NCBI RefSeq assembly: GCF_017939615.1
Contig: NZ_JAGKSR010000001.1
Location: forward strand, 248,001 to 312,000
Direction: 5' to 3'
DNA from: Microbacterium sp. BLY
GTDB taxonomy: Bacteria; Actinomycetota; Actinomycetes; Actinomycetales; Microbacteriaceae
Length of the DNA stretch: 64,000 nt
Shown here one piece after another: positions 1 through 9,052 of this stretch (position 1 is the stretch's first letter; each line of letters opens with the position of its first letter). The notes below the pieces were generated by a model. It searched no databases. It saw only the letters and a list, made by a program, of their open reading frames with translations, and had not been told where the DNA came from. A program made the position numbers and the translations under genes.

Positions 1-1343
1 AGCGGGCCGCGATCGCCCTCCGCGAGCTGCAGATCAAGGACGGCTCGATCCCTGGCGCTTCGACAAGCTCAGCGACCCAGGACCAGGCGACGGCGCTCGT
101 CGGGGAGATCACCGCCGCGATCCGGGCCCTCGCCCCCGCCTTCCCGCACGACGCGGACTACCTCGCGGCCTCCGTCGCCGACTTCGAGCGCTGGGCGTCC
201 GAGGGCTTCGGCGTGCCCGACTTCCTCGACTCGCTCGTGGCGTTCCAGCCGCAGCAGCACCGCATCGACGGCATCCGACACCTCGTGGTCTTCCCGATGT
301 ACACGCAGAACGGCTCCAGCGACCGCCTGGTCGAGGCGCTCATCGTCGAGACCATCTGGCCGGAGTTCATCGCGGCGCTCGAGGCCGGCGACTACGGCAA
401 CAAGCTCTTCGTCTCGCTGCGCCTCGTGGACTTCACCCCCGGGTACGACACGAACTCCGCGGTGCTCTTCCCGGAGACCGTCGCCATGCGCGAGATCCCG
501 ACCTTCACGTGGGGAGCGATCTTCCAGGACCGCGAGGCCGCCCGTTACCGCCGCGTGGTCCGTGCGGCCGCCGGCATCACCAACCTCGACCTCCCGGAGC
601 GTGCGGCGGCGATGCTCGAGGATCAGGAGATCGCCGAGAAGACGTTCGTGATGTGGGACATCATCCACGACCGCACCCACATGCGCGGGGACCTGCCCTT
701 CGACCCGTTCATGATCAAGCAGCGGATGCCGTTCTTCCTCTACTCGCTGGAGGAGATGCGCTGCGACATGACGGCGTTCCGCGAATCGGTGAAGATCGAG
801 CGGGCGCTCGACGCCCGAGTCGCCGCGGGCGAGGAGCTCACGGAGACCGAGCGCGAGATGCACGAGTACGCGCACCTCGTGCAGTACGCCGTCATCTTCG
901 ACCGCATCTTCCGCTTCGCCATCACCGGCACCCGCGTGCGCAACTACGACGCGGTGGGCGGCCAGCTCCTGTTCGCGTGGCTGCACCAGCGCGGCGTCCT
1001 GCACTGGACCGACACGGCCCTCGCCTTCGACTGGGAGAACGTTCCGGACGCGGTGGTCGCCCTCGGCGACGCGATCGACGACCTGTACTGGCACTCGATC
1101 GACCGCCCGAAGGTCGCGCACTGGCTCGCCGCCTACGAGCTGGTCCGCGGCACGCTGACTCCGCATCCTGCGTCGCAGTGGGCGCGCGGTCTGCCGGACG
1201 AGATCCTCGCCGGAGCGCCGAAGGGATACACCGACGCCGTGCTGGACGACGAGTTCCCGCTGTCGATGTTCTTCGAGACGCTGGACAAGAAGATGAAGCC
1301 GGTCATCGAGTCGACGGTCGGCATCCGCGGTACGGACGACTGA
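1..1343 (+). CDS. DUF6421 family protein, 5' end outside window
   Basis: The reading frame is open from base 3, so the N-terminus lies upstream of the window; about 447 residues are visible. I recognise the family from memory as DUF6421, an actinobacterial protein of unknown function. A stretch near base 660-775 has the order H-D-R-T-H followed by E-E-M-R-C-D, which could be a metal site, but this is only inference. Near the visible N-terminus the residues GASTSSATQ are encoded by a short palindromic repeat (bases 58-79) that also occurs in two other genes here. A strong hairpin follows the stop codon, so the transcript probably ends there. Confidence 0.7.
   Translation, partial: RAAIALRELQIKDGSIPGASTSSATQDQATALVGEITAAIRALAPAFPHDADYLAASVADFERWASEGFGVPDFLDSLVAFQPQQHRIDGIRHLVVFPMYTQNGSSDRLVEALIVETIWPEFIAALEAGDYGNKLFVSLRLVDFTPGYDTNSAVLFPETVAMREIPTFTWGAIFQDREAARYRRVVRAAAGITNLDLPERAAAMLEDQEIAEKTFVMWDIIHDRTHMRGDLPFDPFMIKQRMPFFLYSLEEMRCDMTAFRESVKIERALDARVAAGEELTETEREMHEYAHLVQYAVIFDRIFRFAITGTRVRNYDAVGGQLLFAWLHQRGVLHWTDTALAFDWENVPDAVVALGDAIDDLYWHSIDRPKVAHWLAAYELVRGTLTPHPASQWARGLPDEILAGAPKGYTDAVLDDEFPLSMFFETLDKKMKPVIESTVGIRGTDD
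58..79 (+). repeat. short repeat CTTCGACAAGCTCAG inside DUF6421 gene
   Basis: The 15-mer CTTCGACAAGCTCAG followed by CGACCC is nearly identical to bases 45238-45260 in a cysteine hydrolase gene and related to the repeat in kynureninase (50880-50928). It is translated in frame as STSSAT. Confidence 0.65.
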
Positions 1344-1378
1344 TCCGCACCGCTCCGCTGTGACGCTGGGGCGCACCC

Positions 1379-1421
1379 CCTCTGCGGCCGGAGACCCGGA
1401 TCCCGGGTCCGGCCGCAGAGG
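1379..1421. terminator. hairpin after DUF6421 gene
   Basis: A perfect 14-bp inverted repeat (CCTCTGCGGCCGGA at 1379-1392 against 1408-1421) with a 15-nt GC-rich loop lies 36 nt after the stop codon and 25 nt before the next gene. There is no U-tract, which is common for terminators in high-GC actinobacteria. Confidence 0.65.
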
Positions 1422-1445
1422 CATCTCCGACCGAGAGGACACCGC

Positions 1446-2105
1446 ATGACGACGCCGACGAGCCAGGGAGCCCGGGACCGCGTGGTCGTGCTGGCCGGGG
1501 CAACGAGCGCCGCGGGCCTCGCCGCGACCCGTGCCCTGCGCGATGCCGGCGCCCGGGTGATCGTCACGGGACGCTCCGCCGAACGCCTGTGCCCTCTCGC
1601 TGACGCCGGCGCGGAGACCGTCGTCGCCGACGCCACCTCCCCCGCCGAGATGACCGCGCTCGCCGGTCGGCTCGACACGGTCGACGCGGTGGTGCCGCTC
1701 GTGGGCGGCTGGCGGGGTGGCGGCGGCCTCGCCGGGCAGAGGGACGACGACTTCGCGGCACTGCTGCCGGCGCTGGAGGCCGTGCGGGCGACGAGCCGTG
1801 CCTTCGACGCCCGGCTCCGCGCCTCCCCCGCCGGACGGTTCGCGATCGTCTCGTCCACCGCTGTCGCCCGACCCCTCGCCGGCGGAGCGAACTACGCAGC
1901 GGTCAAGGCGGCGAGCGAGGCCTGGACCCGTGCCGTCGCCCAGGGCTTCTCCAAGGCGGCGCGCGAGGCCGACGAACCGCTGCGCGCCGCTGCCGTCGTG
2001 TTCCGCGCCAAGGCGCTCGATCCCGACGCCCTCGCCGCGCGTCTCGTCGGACTCTGGGACGCCGACGCCGCAGACCTCAACGACCGGGTGCTCGACCTGG
2101 GCTGA
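1446..2105 (+). CDS. SDR family oxidoreductase
   Basis: A 219-aa short-chain dehydrogenase/reductase. The N-terminal Rossmann motif reads GATSAAGLAATRAL, a variant of TGxxxGxG, and a YAAVK motif gives the catalytic Tyr-Lys pair about residue 148. The chain is shorter than most SDRs (about 250 aa) and the substrate cannot be told. It starts 25 nt after the terminator hairpin, with a GAGAGGA ribosome site 6 nt upstream, and converges with the MFS gene that ends 20 nt away. Confidence 0.8.
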   Translation: MTTPTSQGARDRVVVLAGATSAAGLAATRALRDAGARVIVTGRSAERLCPLADAGAETVVADATSPAEMTALAGRLDTVDAVVPLVGGWRGGGGLAGQRDDDFAALLPALEAVRATSRAFDARLRASPAGRFAIVSSTAVARPLAGGANYAAVKAASEAWTRAVAQGFSKAAREADEPLRAAAVVFRAKALDPDALAARLVGLWDADAADLNDRVLDLG

Positions 2106-2124
2106 GCCTCGACCCGCGCACGCA

Positions 2125-3564
2125 TCAGCGGGACTCGGGCGGTATTCCCGGGACGATCGGCGGGGCGTCGCGGTGCCTGGTCGGGCTGTCGCTCGCTCCC
2201 TCCCCGGCGTCGGCGGCCGGTTCGTCGCCCTCCGTCTCTTCGGGAGCAGGATCCGGGGCGGTGGCGTACAGCGCGGTGAGCGTGCGGTACGACCGGGTGA
2301 AGAACGCGAGGGTCGCGGCCACGACCATGATCAGCCCCGCGAAGAGGCAGATCAACGCGATGCCCCGCGCCTCGCCCTCGCCGAGCAGCCACCCCCACTG
2401 CCGCTGCCCCCGCGCGCTGTCCATGTACGGGATCACGAAGAACTCGGCGATCGGGGCGATCAGGAACGCCGTGATCGGGGCGGCCGCCGCCTCCATCGCC
2501 GCCGCCGTGCCGAACACCCGTCCCTGCCGCGCGAACGGCACCACCTTCTGGATCACGGTCTGCTCGGCGGCCTCGACGGGCGGCACGAGCGCCATGTACA
2601 GCCACATGCCCAGCACATACAGCGGCCACCATTCGCGCAGCATGAAGATCGCCCCGAGGACGCCCATCGCGATCACGACGAGCAGCATCGTGCGCACCGG
2701 CTTGCGGCCCAGGCCGAACTTGGCCACGAGACCGCCGCCGATGAGGAATCCGGTCGACGCGAAGGCCAGGGCGAACCCCCACATCTGCGCGTTGAACAGG
2801 GTGAGTCCGTACGGGTCCATGAGCGCCATGTAGACGCCGCCGATGAGGTTGTTGAACGTCGAGAAGACGATGAGCGCGAACAGGCCGGGGGCCTGGCGGA
2901 TCGCCCGGACGCTGCCCCGGAAGTCGACGGCGCTCTTCGCCTCGGGGTCGACCTCGGGCTCCGTCTCCGGGATCCGGATGAACAGGAGATGCGCGAACGT
3001 GAGCGCCATCGCCGCGATCGCGATCGCCAGCGTCCAGCCCATGCCGAGGAACCCGATCGAGAGACCCGAGAAGACGCTCGTGACGAGGAAGGCGATGCCC
3101 TGCACCGTGCCGACGAGGCCGTTCGCGTTGGCCCGTCTCTCCTCCGGCACGAGCAGCGTGACCGTGGTGGACAGCGCGATGTTGCGGAGTTGCTCGATGA
3201 CCCCGCCGAACAGGATGACCCCCGAGAACAGCCAGAACCACGGCCCGCCGAGGTCGAGCAGCGACGCCTCGGGCTGCCACAGGTAGAGCACGCCCGCGAC
3301 GAGGAACGCCGCCGCCGAGATGACGCTCGACAGGAGCATGACCCGATGCTTGCGGTGCCTGTCGACGATCGTGCCGAACATCATCGCGAAGAACGCGACG
3401 AACAGCATGTACGCACCGCCGATGATGCCAGTGGCCAACACCGACCGGGTCTCGATGTAGACCCAGAACGTGAGGGCGAACCACAGGAAGCTCGTCGTGA
3501 CGTTGGCGATCAGCGTGTTGACGAGGACGTTCGCGAAAGCGGTCTTGGCCGCGCTGCGCTCCAT
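2125..3564 (-). CDS. MFS transporter
   Basis: A 479-aa polytopic membrane protein of the major facilitator superfamily with about 12 hydrophobic segments. The loop motif G-T-I-V-D-R-H-R-K (residues 64-72) is the MFS motif A between TM2 and TM3. The hydrophilic C-terminal tail (last 40 residues) is acidic and low-complexity. The overall pattern resembles the MFS-3 (enterobactin/macrolide-exporter-like) group, so a drug or siderophore exporter is possible but unproven. It is divergent from the threonine aldolase gene and appears to be transcribed as a leaderless mRNA. Confidence 0.85.
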   Translation of the reverse strand: MERSAAKTAFANVLVNTLIANVTTSFLWFALTFWVYIETRSVLATGIIGGAYMLFVAFFAMMFGTIVDRHRKHRVMLLSSVISAAAFLVAGVLYLWQPEASLLDLGGPWFWLFSGVILFGGVIEQLRNIALSTTVTLLVPEERRANANGLVGTVQGIAFLVTSVFSGLSIGFLGMGWTLAIAIAAMALTFAHLLFIRIPETEPEVDPEAKSAVDFRGSVRAIRQAPGLFALIVFSTFNNLIGGVYMALMDPYGLTLFNAQMWGFALAFASTGFLIGGGLVAKFGLGRKPVRTMLLVVIAMGVLGAIFMLREWWPLYVLGMWLYMALVPPVEAAEQTVIQKVVPFARQGRVFGTAAAMEAAAAPITAFLIAPIAEFFVIPYMDSARGQRQWGWLLGEGEARGIALICLFAGLIMVVAATLAFFTRSYRTLTALYATAPDPAPEETEGDEPAADAGEGASDSPTRHRDAPPIVPGIPPESR

Positions 3565-3570
3565 GGGATG

Positions 3571-3576
3571 AGGGTA
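3571..3576 (-). promoter_or_regulatory. -10 element, leaderless MFS gene
   Basis: TACCCT on the minus strand lies 6 nt upstream of the ATG at 3564, with no ribosome site between; this is the spacing of a leaderless transcript. Confidence 0.55.
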
Positions 3577-3611
3577 GAGCGGGGCACGGACATCCGGTAG
3601 GGGAAGGCGAT

Positions 3612-3617
3612 TAGGCT
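3612..3617 (+). promoter_or_regulatory. -10 element, leaderless threonine aldolase gene
   Basis: TAGGCT lies 6 nt upstream of the GTG at 3624 and no Shine-Dalgarno sequence is present. Confidence 0.55.
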
Positions 3618-3623
3618 TGTCCG

Positions 3624-4691
3624 GTGAGCATCCCGCACGACCCCGCCATCCGGGGCTTCGCCAGTGACAACTACTCCGGCATCCACCCCGAGGTCCTGGC
3701 GGCCCTCGCGGCCGCGAACGGGGGCCACCAGGTCGCCTACGGCGAGGACGCCTACACCGCCCGCCTCCAGGAGGTGTTCCAGGCGCACTTCGGCGACACC
3801 GCCGCCGCGTACCCCGTGTTCAACGGCACCGGGGCGAACGTCACCGGCCTGCAGTCGATGCTGCCGCGCTGGGGGGCCGTGATCGCGGCCTCGACCGCGC
3901 ACATCAACGTCGACGAGGGCGGGGCGCCCGAGAAGATCGGCGGCTTCAAGCTCCTCACCGTCCCCACGGAGGACGGCAAGCTCACGCCCGAGCTCATCGA
4001 CCGCGAAGCCTGGGGCTGGGGCGATGAGCACCGGGCGCAGCCGCTCGTGGTCTCGATCACGCAGTCCACCGAGCTCGGCACCCTCTACACCGCGGACGAG
4101 ATCCGCACGATCGCCGACCACGCCCACGCGCGCGGCATGAAGCTGCACGTCGACGGTGCGCGGCTGTCGAACGCGGCCGCCGCCCTCGACCTCCCGCTGC
4201 GGGCGTTCACGACGGACGTCGGGGTTGACGTGCTCACCTTCGGCGGCACGAAGAACGGCGCCATGCTCGGCGAAGCGATCGTCGTGCTGAACCCGGACGC
4301 CGCCGTCGGCCTCAACTACGCCCGCAAGTTCAACATGCAGCTGTCGTCGAAGATGCGGTTCGTCTCGGCCCAGCTCATCGCCCTGCTCGACGGCGACCTG
4401 TGGCTCCGAAACGCTCGGCACGCCAACGCCATGGCGGCGCGCCTCCGCGCGCGGATCGAGGCCGGTGTGGCCGACGGTTCGATCGCCGGGGTGGAGTTCA
4501 CGCAGCCGACGCAGGCGAACGGCGTGTTCGCGACCCTCCCCGAGGGCGTGGCCGATCAGCTGCGCGACGTGTTCCGCTTCTACGACTGGGACGCGTCGCG
4601 GCGCGAGGTGCGCTGGATGTGCGGCTTCGACACCGAGGAGTCCGACGTCGACGCCTTCGTCGACGCCCTCGCCCGCCTCACGCGCCCCTGA
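3624..4691 (+). CDS. ltaE: low-specificity L-threonine aldolase
   Basis: A 355-aa PLP enzyme of fold type I that cleaves L-threonine or L-allo-threonine to glycine and acetaldehyde in the cytoplasm. The PLP lysine is K210 in TFGGTKNGAM and the cofactor aspartate is D177 in HVDGAR; the N-terminal FASDNYSGIHP is typical of the beta-eliminating lyase/threonine aldolase family. Length fits the family. The GTG start is chosen because TAGGCT sits 6 nt upstream. It converges with the FadR-type regulator 10 nt downstream and is probably monocistronic. Confidence 0.88.
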   Translation: MSIPHDPAIRGFASDNYSGIHPEVLAALAAANGGHQVAYGEDAYTARLQEVFQAHFGDTAAAYPVFNGTGANVTGLQSMLPRWGAVIAASTAHINVDEGGAPEKIGGFKLLTVPTEDGKLTPELIDREAWGWGDEHRAQPLVVSITQSTELGTLYTADEIRTIADHAHARGMKLHVDGARLSNAAAALDLPLRAFTTDVGVDVLTFGGTKNGAMLGEAIVVLNPDAAVGLNYARKFNMQLSSKMRFVSAQLIALLDGDLWLRNARHANAMAARLRARIEAGVADGSIAGVEFTQPTQANGVFATLPEGVADQLRDVFRFYDWDASRREVRWMCGFDTEESDVDAFVDALARLTRP

Positions 4692-4701
4692 AACGAGCGG
4701 G

Positions 4702-5424
4702 TCAGGGCTCGACGACGCGGGTGAACTCCTCGCGCGTCGTACGCAGATGCGCACGCATCGCGGCGTCGGCGGCCGCCGCATCGCCCCGGCGGACCGCTTC
4801 GAGGATCTCTTCGTGCGCGTGCCAGCTCGACTCCTTGACGAAATCGAAGCTCATGAGGTCGACGGGCTCGAACATCCGCACCCGCGCCTCCTCCACCGCT
4901 TCCCGGACGAAGGAGTTGCCGGACGCCTCGGCGAGCGCGAGATGGAAATCGGTGTCGGCGATGCGCGACTCCGCCTTGGTCTCCGCCGCCGCCAGATCCC
5001 GTTGCGCGCGCGCCATGACGTCGAGATGGGCCGCCGTCCGGCGGGCCGCGGCGAGCGCCGCTCCCCCGGACTCGACGATCTCGCGGAACTCGGTGAGGTC
5101 GCCGATCTCGGTGGAGCGCTGCCGCACCTCCTCGCGGATCAGCCGAGGGTCGAGGGCGGCGTCCTGCACGATGGCGCCGCCCGATGCACCCCGGGTGATC
5201 GCGATCTGACCGCTGCCCTCGAGGATGCGCAGCGCCTGCCGCAGGGTCTCGCGCGACACCCCCAGCTGCTCGGCCAGGCGGCGCTCCGGAGGCAGCCGGT
5301 CGCCGGGCCGGATGCGGCCGAGCGCCATCTCCCGACGGAGGTACCCGGCCACCGCCTGGTACCCGGAGACGGGCTGGAGCGCGGCACGCGAGAAGTCGTG
5401 CGGCGCGTCGTCACGCTCGCCCAT
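4702..5424 (-). CDS. FadR/GntR-family regulator (FCD domain)
   Basis: A 240-aa regulator with an N-terminal winged helix (RRLAEQLGVSRETLRQALR around residues 48-66, then the wing ITRGASGGAIV) and a C-terminal all-helical FCD ligand-binding domain. It is the last gene of the 4.7-11.3 kb catabolic operon, 14 nt after the aldehyde dehydrogenase gene. Regulators of this type usually repress their own cluster and are released by a pathway metabolite. The 33-bp palindrome in front of the permease gene is the best candidate operator; this link is inference. Confidence 0.88.
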   Translation of the reverse strand: MGERDDAPHDFSRAALQPVSGYQAVAGYLRREMALGRIRPGDRLPPERRLAEQLGVSRETLRQALRILEGSGQIAITRGASGGAIVQDAALDPRLIREEVRQRSTEIGDLTEFREIVESGGAALAAARRTAAHLDVMARAQRDLAAAETKAESRIADTDFHLALAEASGNSFVREAVEEARVRMFEPVDLMSFDFVKESSWHAHEEILEAVRRGDAAAADAAMRAHLRTTREEFTRVVEP

Positions 5425-5438
5425 CCATGCTCCTCCGG

Positions 5439-6881
5439 TCAGAGGGGAAGGCCGGGGCGATCCCGCCCCACCACTTGCTTCCCCACGAAGAAGTCAAGCA
5501 CATCGTCGTCGCCGTGCCCGCCCAGTCCGCTCGCGCCGAAGAAGCTCTGCGCGGACTCCTGCGACATGTCGAGCACGCTCGTGCCGTTGATCTTGACCTC
5601 CCCGGCGACCAGCCGCGCGCCGAGGGCGGCCGCCCGCTCCTCGTCGGCGCCGAACACGTAGCCTGCGAGACCCACCTGACCGGTGTTCGCGATCCGCACG
5701 GCCTCCTCCTCGTCGTCGTAGCCGCCGACGAGGAGCATCGGGCCGAACACCTCGTCGGCGAGACCGGGGCCGTCGAGCACCGCCACGGTGGGAGCGAAGT
5801 ACCAGCCGGTCTCCGGCACCCGCGAGACGCGGAGCAGCTCCGCCCCGGCGGTCGCGAGGCGGTCCCGCTGCTCCTCCAGCTCGGTGCGTCGGGCGGCGAA
5901 CGCCACCGGTCCCACCTCGGTCGTGTCGTCGAGACTGGATCCGAGCGTGCGGCGCGCGAACTCCGCGATCAGCAGGTGCGCGAGTTCCGCACGGCGTCCA
6001 CGGTCGACGAGCACCCGGCGCGGCGCCTCGCACCACTGGCCGGACAGTTTCAGCACGCCGTCGGCGAGCGCCCGCGCGGCCTGCGCGAGATCGGCGTCCG
6101 GGAGCACGACGGCGGCGTTGTTCGATCCGAGCTCCAGCTGCAGCCGCGCGAACCGCGGCGCGGCGGTCGCGGCGATCGCCCGGCCCGTCGGCGTGGAGCC
6201 GGTCATCGAGATCGCCGCGATGCGTTCGTCCGCGACGAGGGCCCGGCCCACGCCCCCGCTGCCCTGCACGAGGTTCACCACCCCGTCCGGGATGCCCGCC
6301 TCGCGAACGCCCTCCAGGAGCAGCTGCGCGCTCCAGGGCGAGAACGACGACGGCTTGAGCACCACCGTCGCGCCCGCGGCCAGCGCGAACGCGGTCTTCT
6401 TCACGGCCATCGCACTCGGCGCGTTCCACGGCAGGATGAGGGCCGTCGGCCCCCAGGGCACGCGGTGCAGGTGCACCCCGCCCTGATCCGCCGGGAGCGC
6501 CCGCACGTCGCCCACCGCCACCGCCCGGCGGCCGGCATCGCGCAGGGTGGCTCCGTTCGCCCCGCCGAACAGCCGGGTGACCGCGATCGGCACGCCGCTG
6601 TTGAGAGCGTCGAGCCGCGCGACCGCCTCGGCCCGGTCGTCCAGCCAGGCGGCGAGCGCATCGAGGGCCGCAGCGCGGTCCTCCGGCGGCAGCCCGCGCC
6701 ACCGGGCGTCGGCGTGCGCCTCCTGCGCGGCGGAGACCGCGCGGTCGACCTGGTCGAGGCTGCTGGATGCGGACGGCTGCAGCGCCTCGCCGGTGTTGGG
6801 GTCGTGCAGCCAGGTGCCGTCGGCGTCCGGGCTCTCCTCGGCGACGCCGCCGATCCAGGTGCGCAGGGCGGGGAAGGTCAT
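5439..6881 (-). CDS. aldehyde dehydrogenase, PuuC/ALDH family
   Basis: A 480-aa NAD(P)-dependent aldehyde dehydrogenase. Visible residues: the oxyanion Asn in PWN (N153), NAD-binding K176, the glycine-rich TGSTPTG (227-233), general base E250 in LELGSNN and nucleophile C284 in SGQWCEA. It sits one base after the glutamine synthetase-like gene, so the two are translationally close. In PuuC-type pathways such an enzyme oxidises a gamma-glutamylated amino aldehyde to the acid; here that substrate is inferred from the neighbours only. Confidence 0.88.
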   Translation of the reverse strand: MTFPALRTWIGGVAEESPDADGTWLHDPNTGEALQPSASSSLDQVDRAVSAAQEAHADARWRGLPPEDRAAALDALAAWLDDRAEAVARLDALNSGVPIAVTRLFGGANGATLRDAGRRAVAVGDVRALPADQGGVHLHRVPWGPTALILPWNAPSAMAVKKTAFALAAGATVVLKPSSFSPWSAQLLLEGVREAGIPDGVVNLVQGSGGVGRALVADERIAAISMTGSTPTGRAIAATAAPRFARLQLELGSNNAAVVLPDADLAQAARALADGVLKLSGQWCEAPRRVLVDRGRRAELAHLLIAEFARRTLGSSLDDTTEVGPVAFAARRTELEEQRDRLATAGAELLRVSRVPETGWYFAPTVAVLDGPGLADEVFGPMLLVGGYDDEEEAVRIANTGQVGLAGYVFGADEERAAALGARLVAGEVKINGTSVLDMSQESAQSFFGASGLGGHGDDDVLDFFVGKQVVGRDRPGLPL

Positions 6882-6882
6882 G

Positions 6883-8268
6883 TCAGATCCGATCGAAGTA
6901 GCGGTGCAGGTCCCAGTCGGTCACGCGGGACATGAACGTGGTCCACTCGTGCTCCAGCAGGATGCGCTGATGGGCGATGAGCTCGGGCTCCAGCAGCTCC
7001 TGCACGAGCGGGCTGCGGGCGAACAGCGCCGCCGCCTGGTACGGGTCGGCGGGCATCGCCCCGTCCCCCGGGAGGTCGTAGGCGCTGCCGCGGACCGGCT
7101 CGCCGAGCACCCGCTCCTTCTCGATCCCGTCGCGAGCGGAGGCAAGCACACCGGTCAGCGCGAAGTACGGGTTGGTGTCGGCGCCGGGGAGCCGGAACTC
7201 GAAGCGCAGCGCCGCCGCGGAGTGCCCGACCACGCGCACGGTCGTCGTGCGGTTGTCGAAGCCCCACGTGCGGCCGCTGCCCGCCACGTCCGTCGAGTTG
7301 CTGCGGCGGTAGGAGTTGACGGTCGGGGCGTACCAGGCCATCAGGGCCGGCGCGTGCTCCAACGCCCCCGCGATGGCGGCGCGCATGCGGCCGCTCAGGC
7401 GGTCCTCGGCCTGCTCGTCCCAGAACAGCGCGGTGCCCTCGTCGTCCACGAACGACACGTGGATGTGGCACGACGAGCCCGGCTGATCGTTGAGGGGTCG
7501 TGCCATGAAGGTCGCCGACATGCCCGCCCTGGCCGCGGTGTCCCGCACCGCGAGCTTGTACAGCGCGTGCCGGTCGGCCATCTCCAGCGGGTCACCGTAC
7601 TCGAACGTCATCTCCCACTGTCCGAGGCCCCACTCGCTCTGGGCGGCCTCGACGAGGATCCCGCTCGCGCGCAGATCGGAACGGAGCTTCTGGAAGAACG
7701 GCTCGTACAGGTTGCCCTCGTGGATCATGAAATCCGACGGGGTGAGAGTCGTCGGGTCCAGGTCGCGGAATCCGGAGCGACGCAGCTCCCGCGGGTCGTT
7801 GCGGAAGAGGTAGAACTCCAGCTCCGTGCCGGCGAGCGGGGTGAGCCCGAGGCCGCGGAGCCGCGCGAGCTCCTGCTTCAGGATCACCCGCGGCGACAGC
7901 GGCATCGGCTCGTGCGTGTGCACGTCGACGGGGTCGGCGAGACAGATCGCGACTCCGTCGAGCCAGGCCGCGGGGCGCAGCGTGTCCAGGTCGGGGATCA
8001 GCGTCACGTCGGGCACGCCGTTGTGCATGCCGCACAGCGCGAACCGGTTCTGGTCGATGAGCTCGAGACCCTGGTCGATGTCCCAGGCCCACGCGCAGGT
8101 GCAGATGTCCACGCCGTTCGCGACGACGCGGCCGAAGCCCTCGACGGGGATGCGGCGACCGACCAGCCGCCCCTGCAGGTCGGGGGTGGCCACGATCACG
8201 GTCCGGATCCCCGCGGCCTCCAGCTCGTCCGGGGCGAGGCGCACGTCGTCGATCATCGCGTCAGCCAC
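6883..8268 (-). CDS. glutamine synthetase-like gamma-glutamylamide ligase
   Basis: A 461-aa glutamine synthetase superfamily protein. The catalytic-domain motifs are GTELEFYLF (residues 147-155, metal glutamates), SEWGLGQWEMTF (metal/substrate region), SCHIHVSF (the histidine of the GxGxHxHxS motif) and NSYRR. Class I ligases of this branch (PuuA, GlnA3/GlnA4-like) join glutamate to polyamines or ethanolamine instead of ammonia. The first gene-start bases overlap the end of the SDR gene by 16 nt. The neighbourhood with a gamma-glutamyl hydrolase supports a gamma-glutamylation role; whether the amine is a polyamine or an amino alcohol is open. Confidence 0.85.
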   Translation of the reverse strand: MADAMIDDVRLAPDELEAAGIRTVIVATPDLQGRLVGRRIPVEGFGRVVANGVDICTCAWAWDIDQGLELIDQNRFALCGMHNGVPDVTLIPDLDTLRPAAWLDGVAICLADPVDVHTHEPMPLSPRVILKQELARLRGLGLTPLAGTELEFYLFRNDPRELRRSGFRDLDPTTLTPSDFMIHEGNLYEPFFQKLRSDLRASGILVEAAQSEWGLGQWEMTFEYGDPLEMADRHALYKLAVRDTAARAGMSATFMARPLNDQPGSSCHIHVSFVDDEGTALFWDEQAEDRLSGRMRAAIAGALEHAPALMAWYAPTVNSYRRSNSTDVAGSGRTWGFDNRTTTVRVVGHSAAALRFEFRLPGADTNPYFALTGVLASARDGIEKERVLGEPVRGSAYDLPGDGAMPADPYQAAALFARSPLVQELLEPELIAHQRILLEHEWTTFMSRVTDWDLHRYFDRI

Positions 8269-9017
8269 CCTCCGTCGACGGGGAGCTGGATGCCGTCGAT
8301 CCAGGACGCCTCGTCGCTCAGCAACCAGGAGACGGCCGCCGCGATGTCGGCCGGGAGGCCCACGCGCGGCACCAGCAGGCGCTGCTTCATGAACTCCAGG
8401 GCCTCCGCGCTGGTGACGCTCTCATAGTCGAAGAAGTCGGTCGCGATCGGGCCGGGAGCGACGCAGTTGACGCGGATGTCCTTCGCCGCGAGCTCGACCG
8501 CGAGTGCCTTGGTGAGCATCGGGACGCCGCCCTTGCTCGCGTTGTAGTGCGGTTGCGCGGTACCGGTGCTGGTGACGACGACCAGGGCCTCGACCGTGGA
8601 GAGGTTGACGATGGCGCCGCCGCCGGACTCCGCGATGAGGGGGGCGACCTCCTGCGCGACGAGGAACTGCCCCTTGAGGTTGATGTCGAAGACGAAGTCC
8701 CACGCCTCCTCGGTCAGCGTCTCGAACGAGTGCTCGGTCACCACCCCGGCGTTGTTCACCAGCAGGTGCAGGGCTCCCCACGCCTCCCGCGCGGTCGCGA
8801 CGGCGGCACGGATCTGCTCCCGCGAGCGCACGTCGACGACGGCGGACAGCGCGGTGCCCCCGGCCTCCTCGATGAGCCGGACGGTCTCGGCCGCCCCGTC
8901 CGCCGAGACGTCCGTGACGAGGATGCGCGCGCCCTCGCTCGCGAGGCGGAGGGCGGTCTCCCGGCCGATCCCCGAGCCCGCCCCGGTGATGAAGGCGTTC
9001 TTGCCTGTGTGTCGCAT
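8253..9017 (-). CDS. SDR family dehydrogenase in gamma-glutamylation operon
   Basis: A 254-aa classical short-chain dehydrogenase. The NAD-binding motif TGAGSGIGRE (11-20), NNAG (88-91) and the catalytic set S140, Y158, K162 are all present. It overlaps the ligase gene by 16 nt and follows the hydrolase gene by 35 nt. In PuuA/C/D clusters this position is normally held by the FAD amine oxidase PuuB, which I do not see. An SDR would fit oxidation of a gamma-glutamylated amino alcohol to the aldehyde used by the neighbouring ALDH (inference). Confidence 0.87.
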   Translation of the reverse strand: MRHTGKNAFITGAGSGIGRETALRLASEGARILVTDVSADGAAETVRLIEEAGGTALSAVVDVRSREQIRAAVATAREAWGALHLLVNNAGVVTEHSFETLTEEAWDFVFDINLKGQFLVAQEVAPLIAESGGGAIVNLSTVEALVVVTSTGTAQPHYNASKGGVPMLTKALAVELAAKDIRVNCVAPGPIATDFFDYESVTSAEALEFMKQRLLVPRVGLPADIAAAVSWLLSDEASWIDGIQLPVDGGWLTR

Positions 9018-9052
9018 GTCGTTCTCCTTGTCGTCCGTCAGGGGGTGGGCGC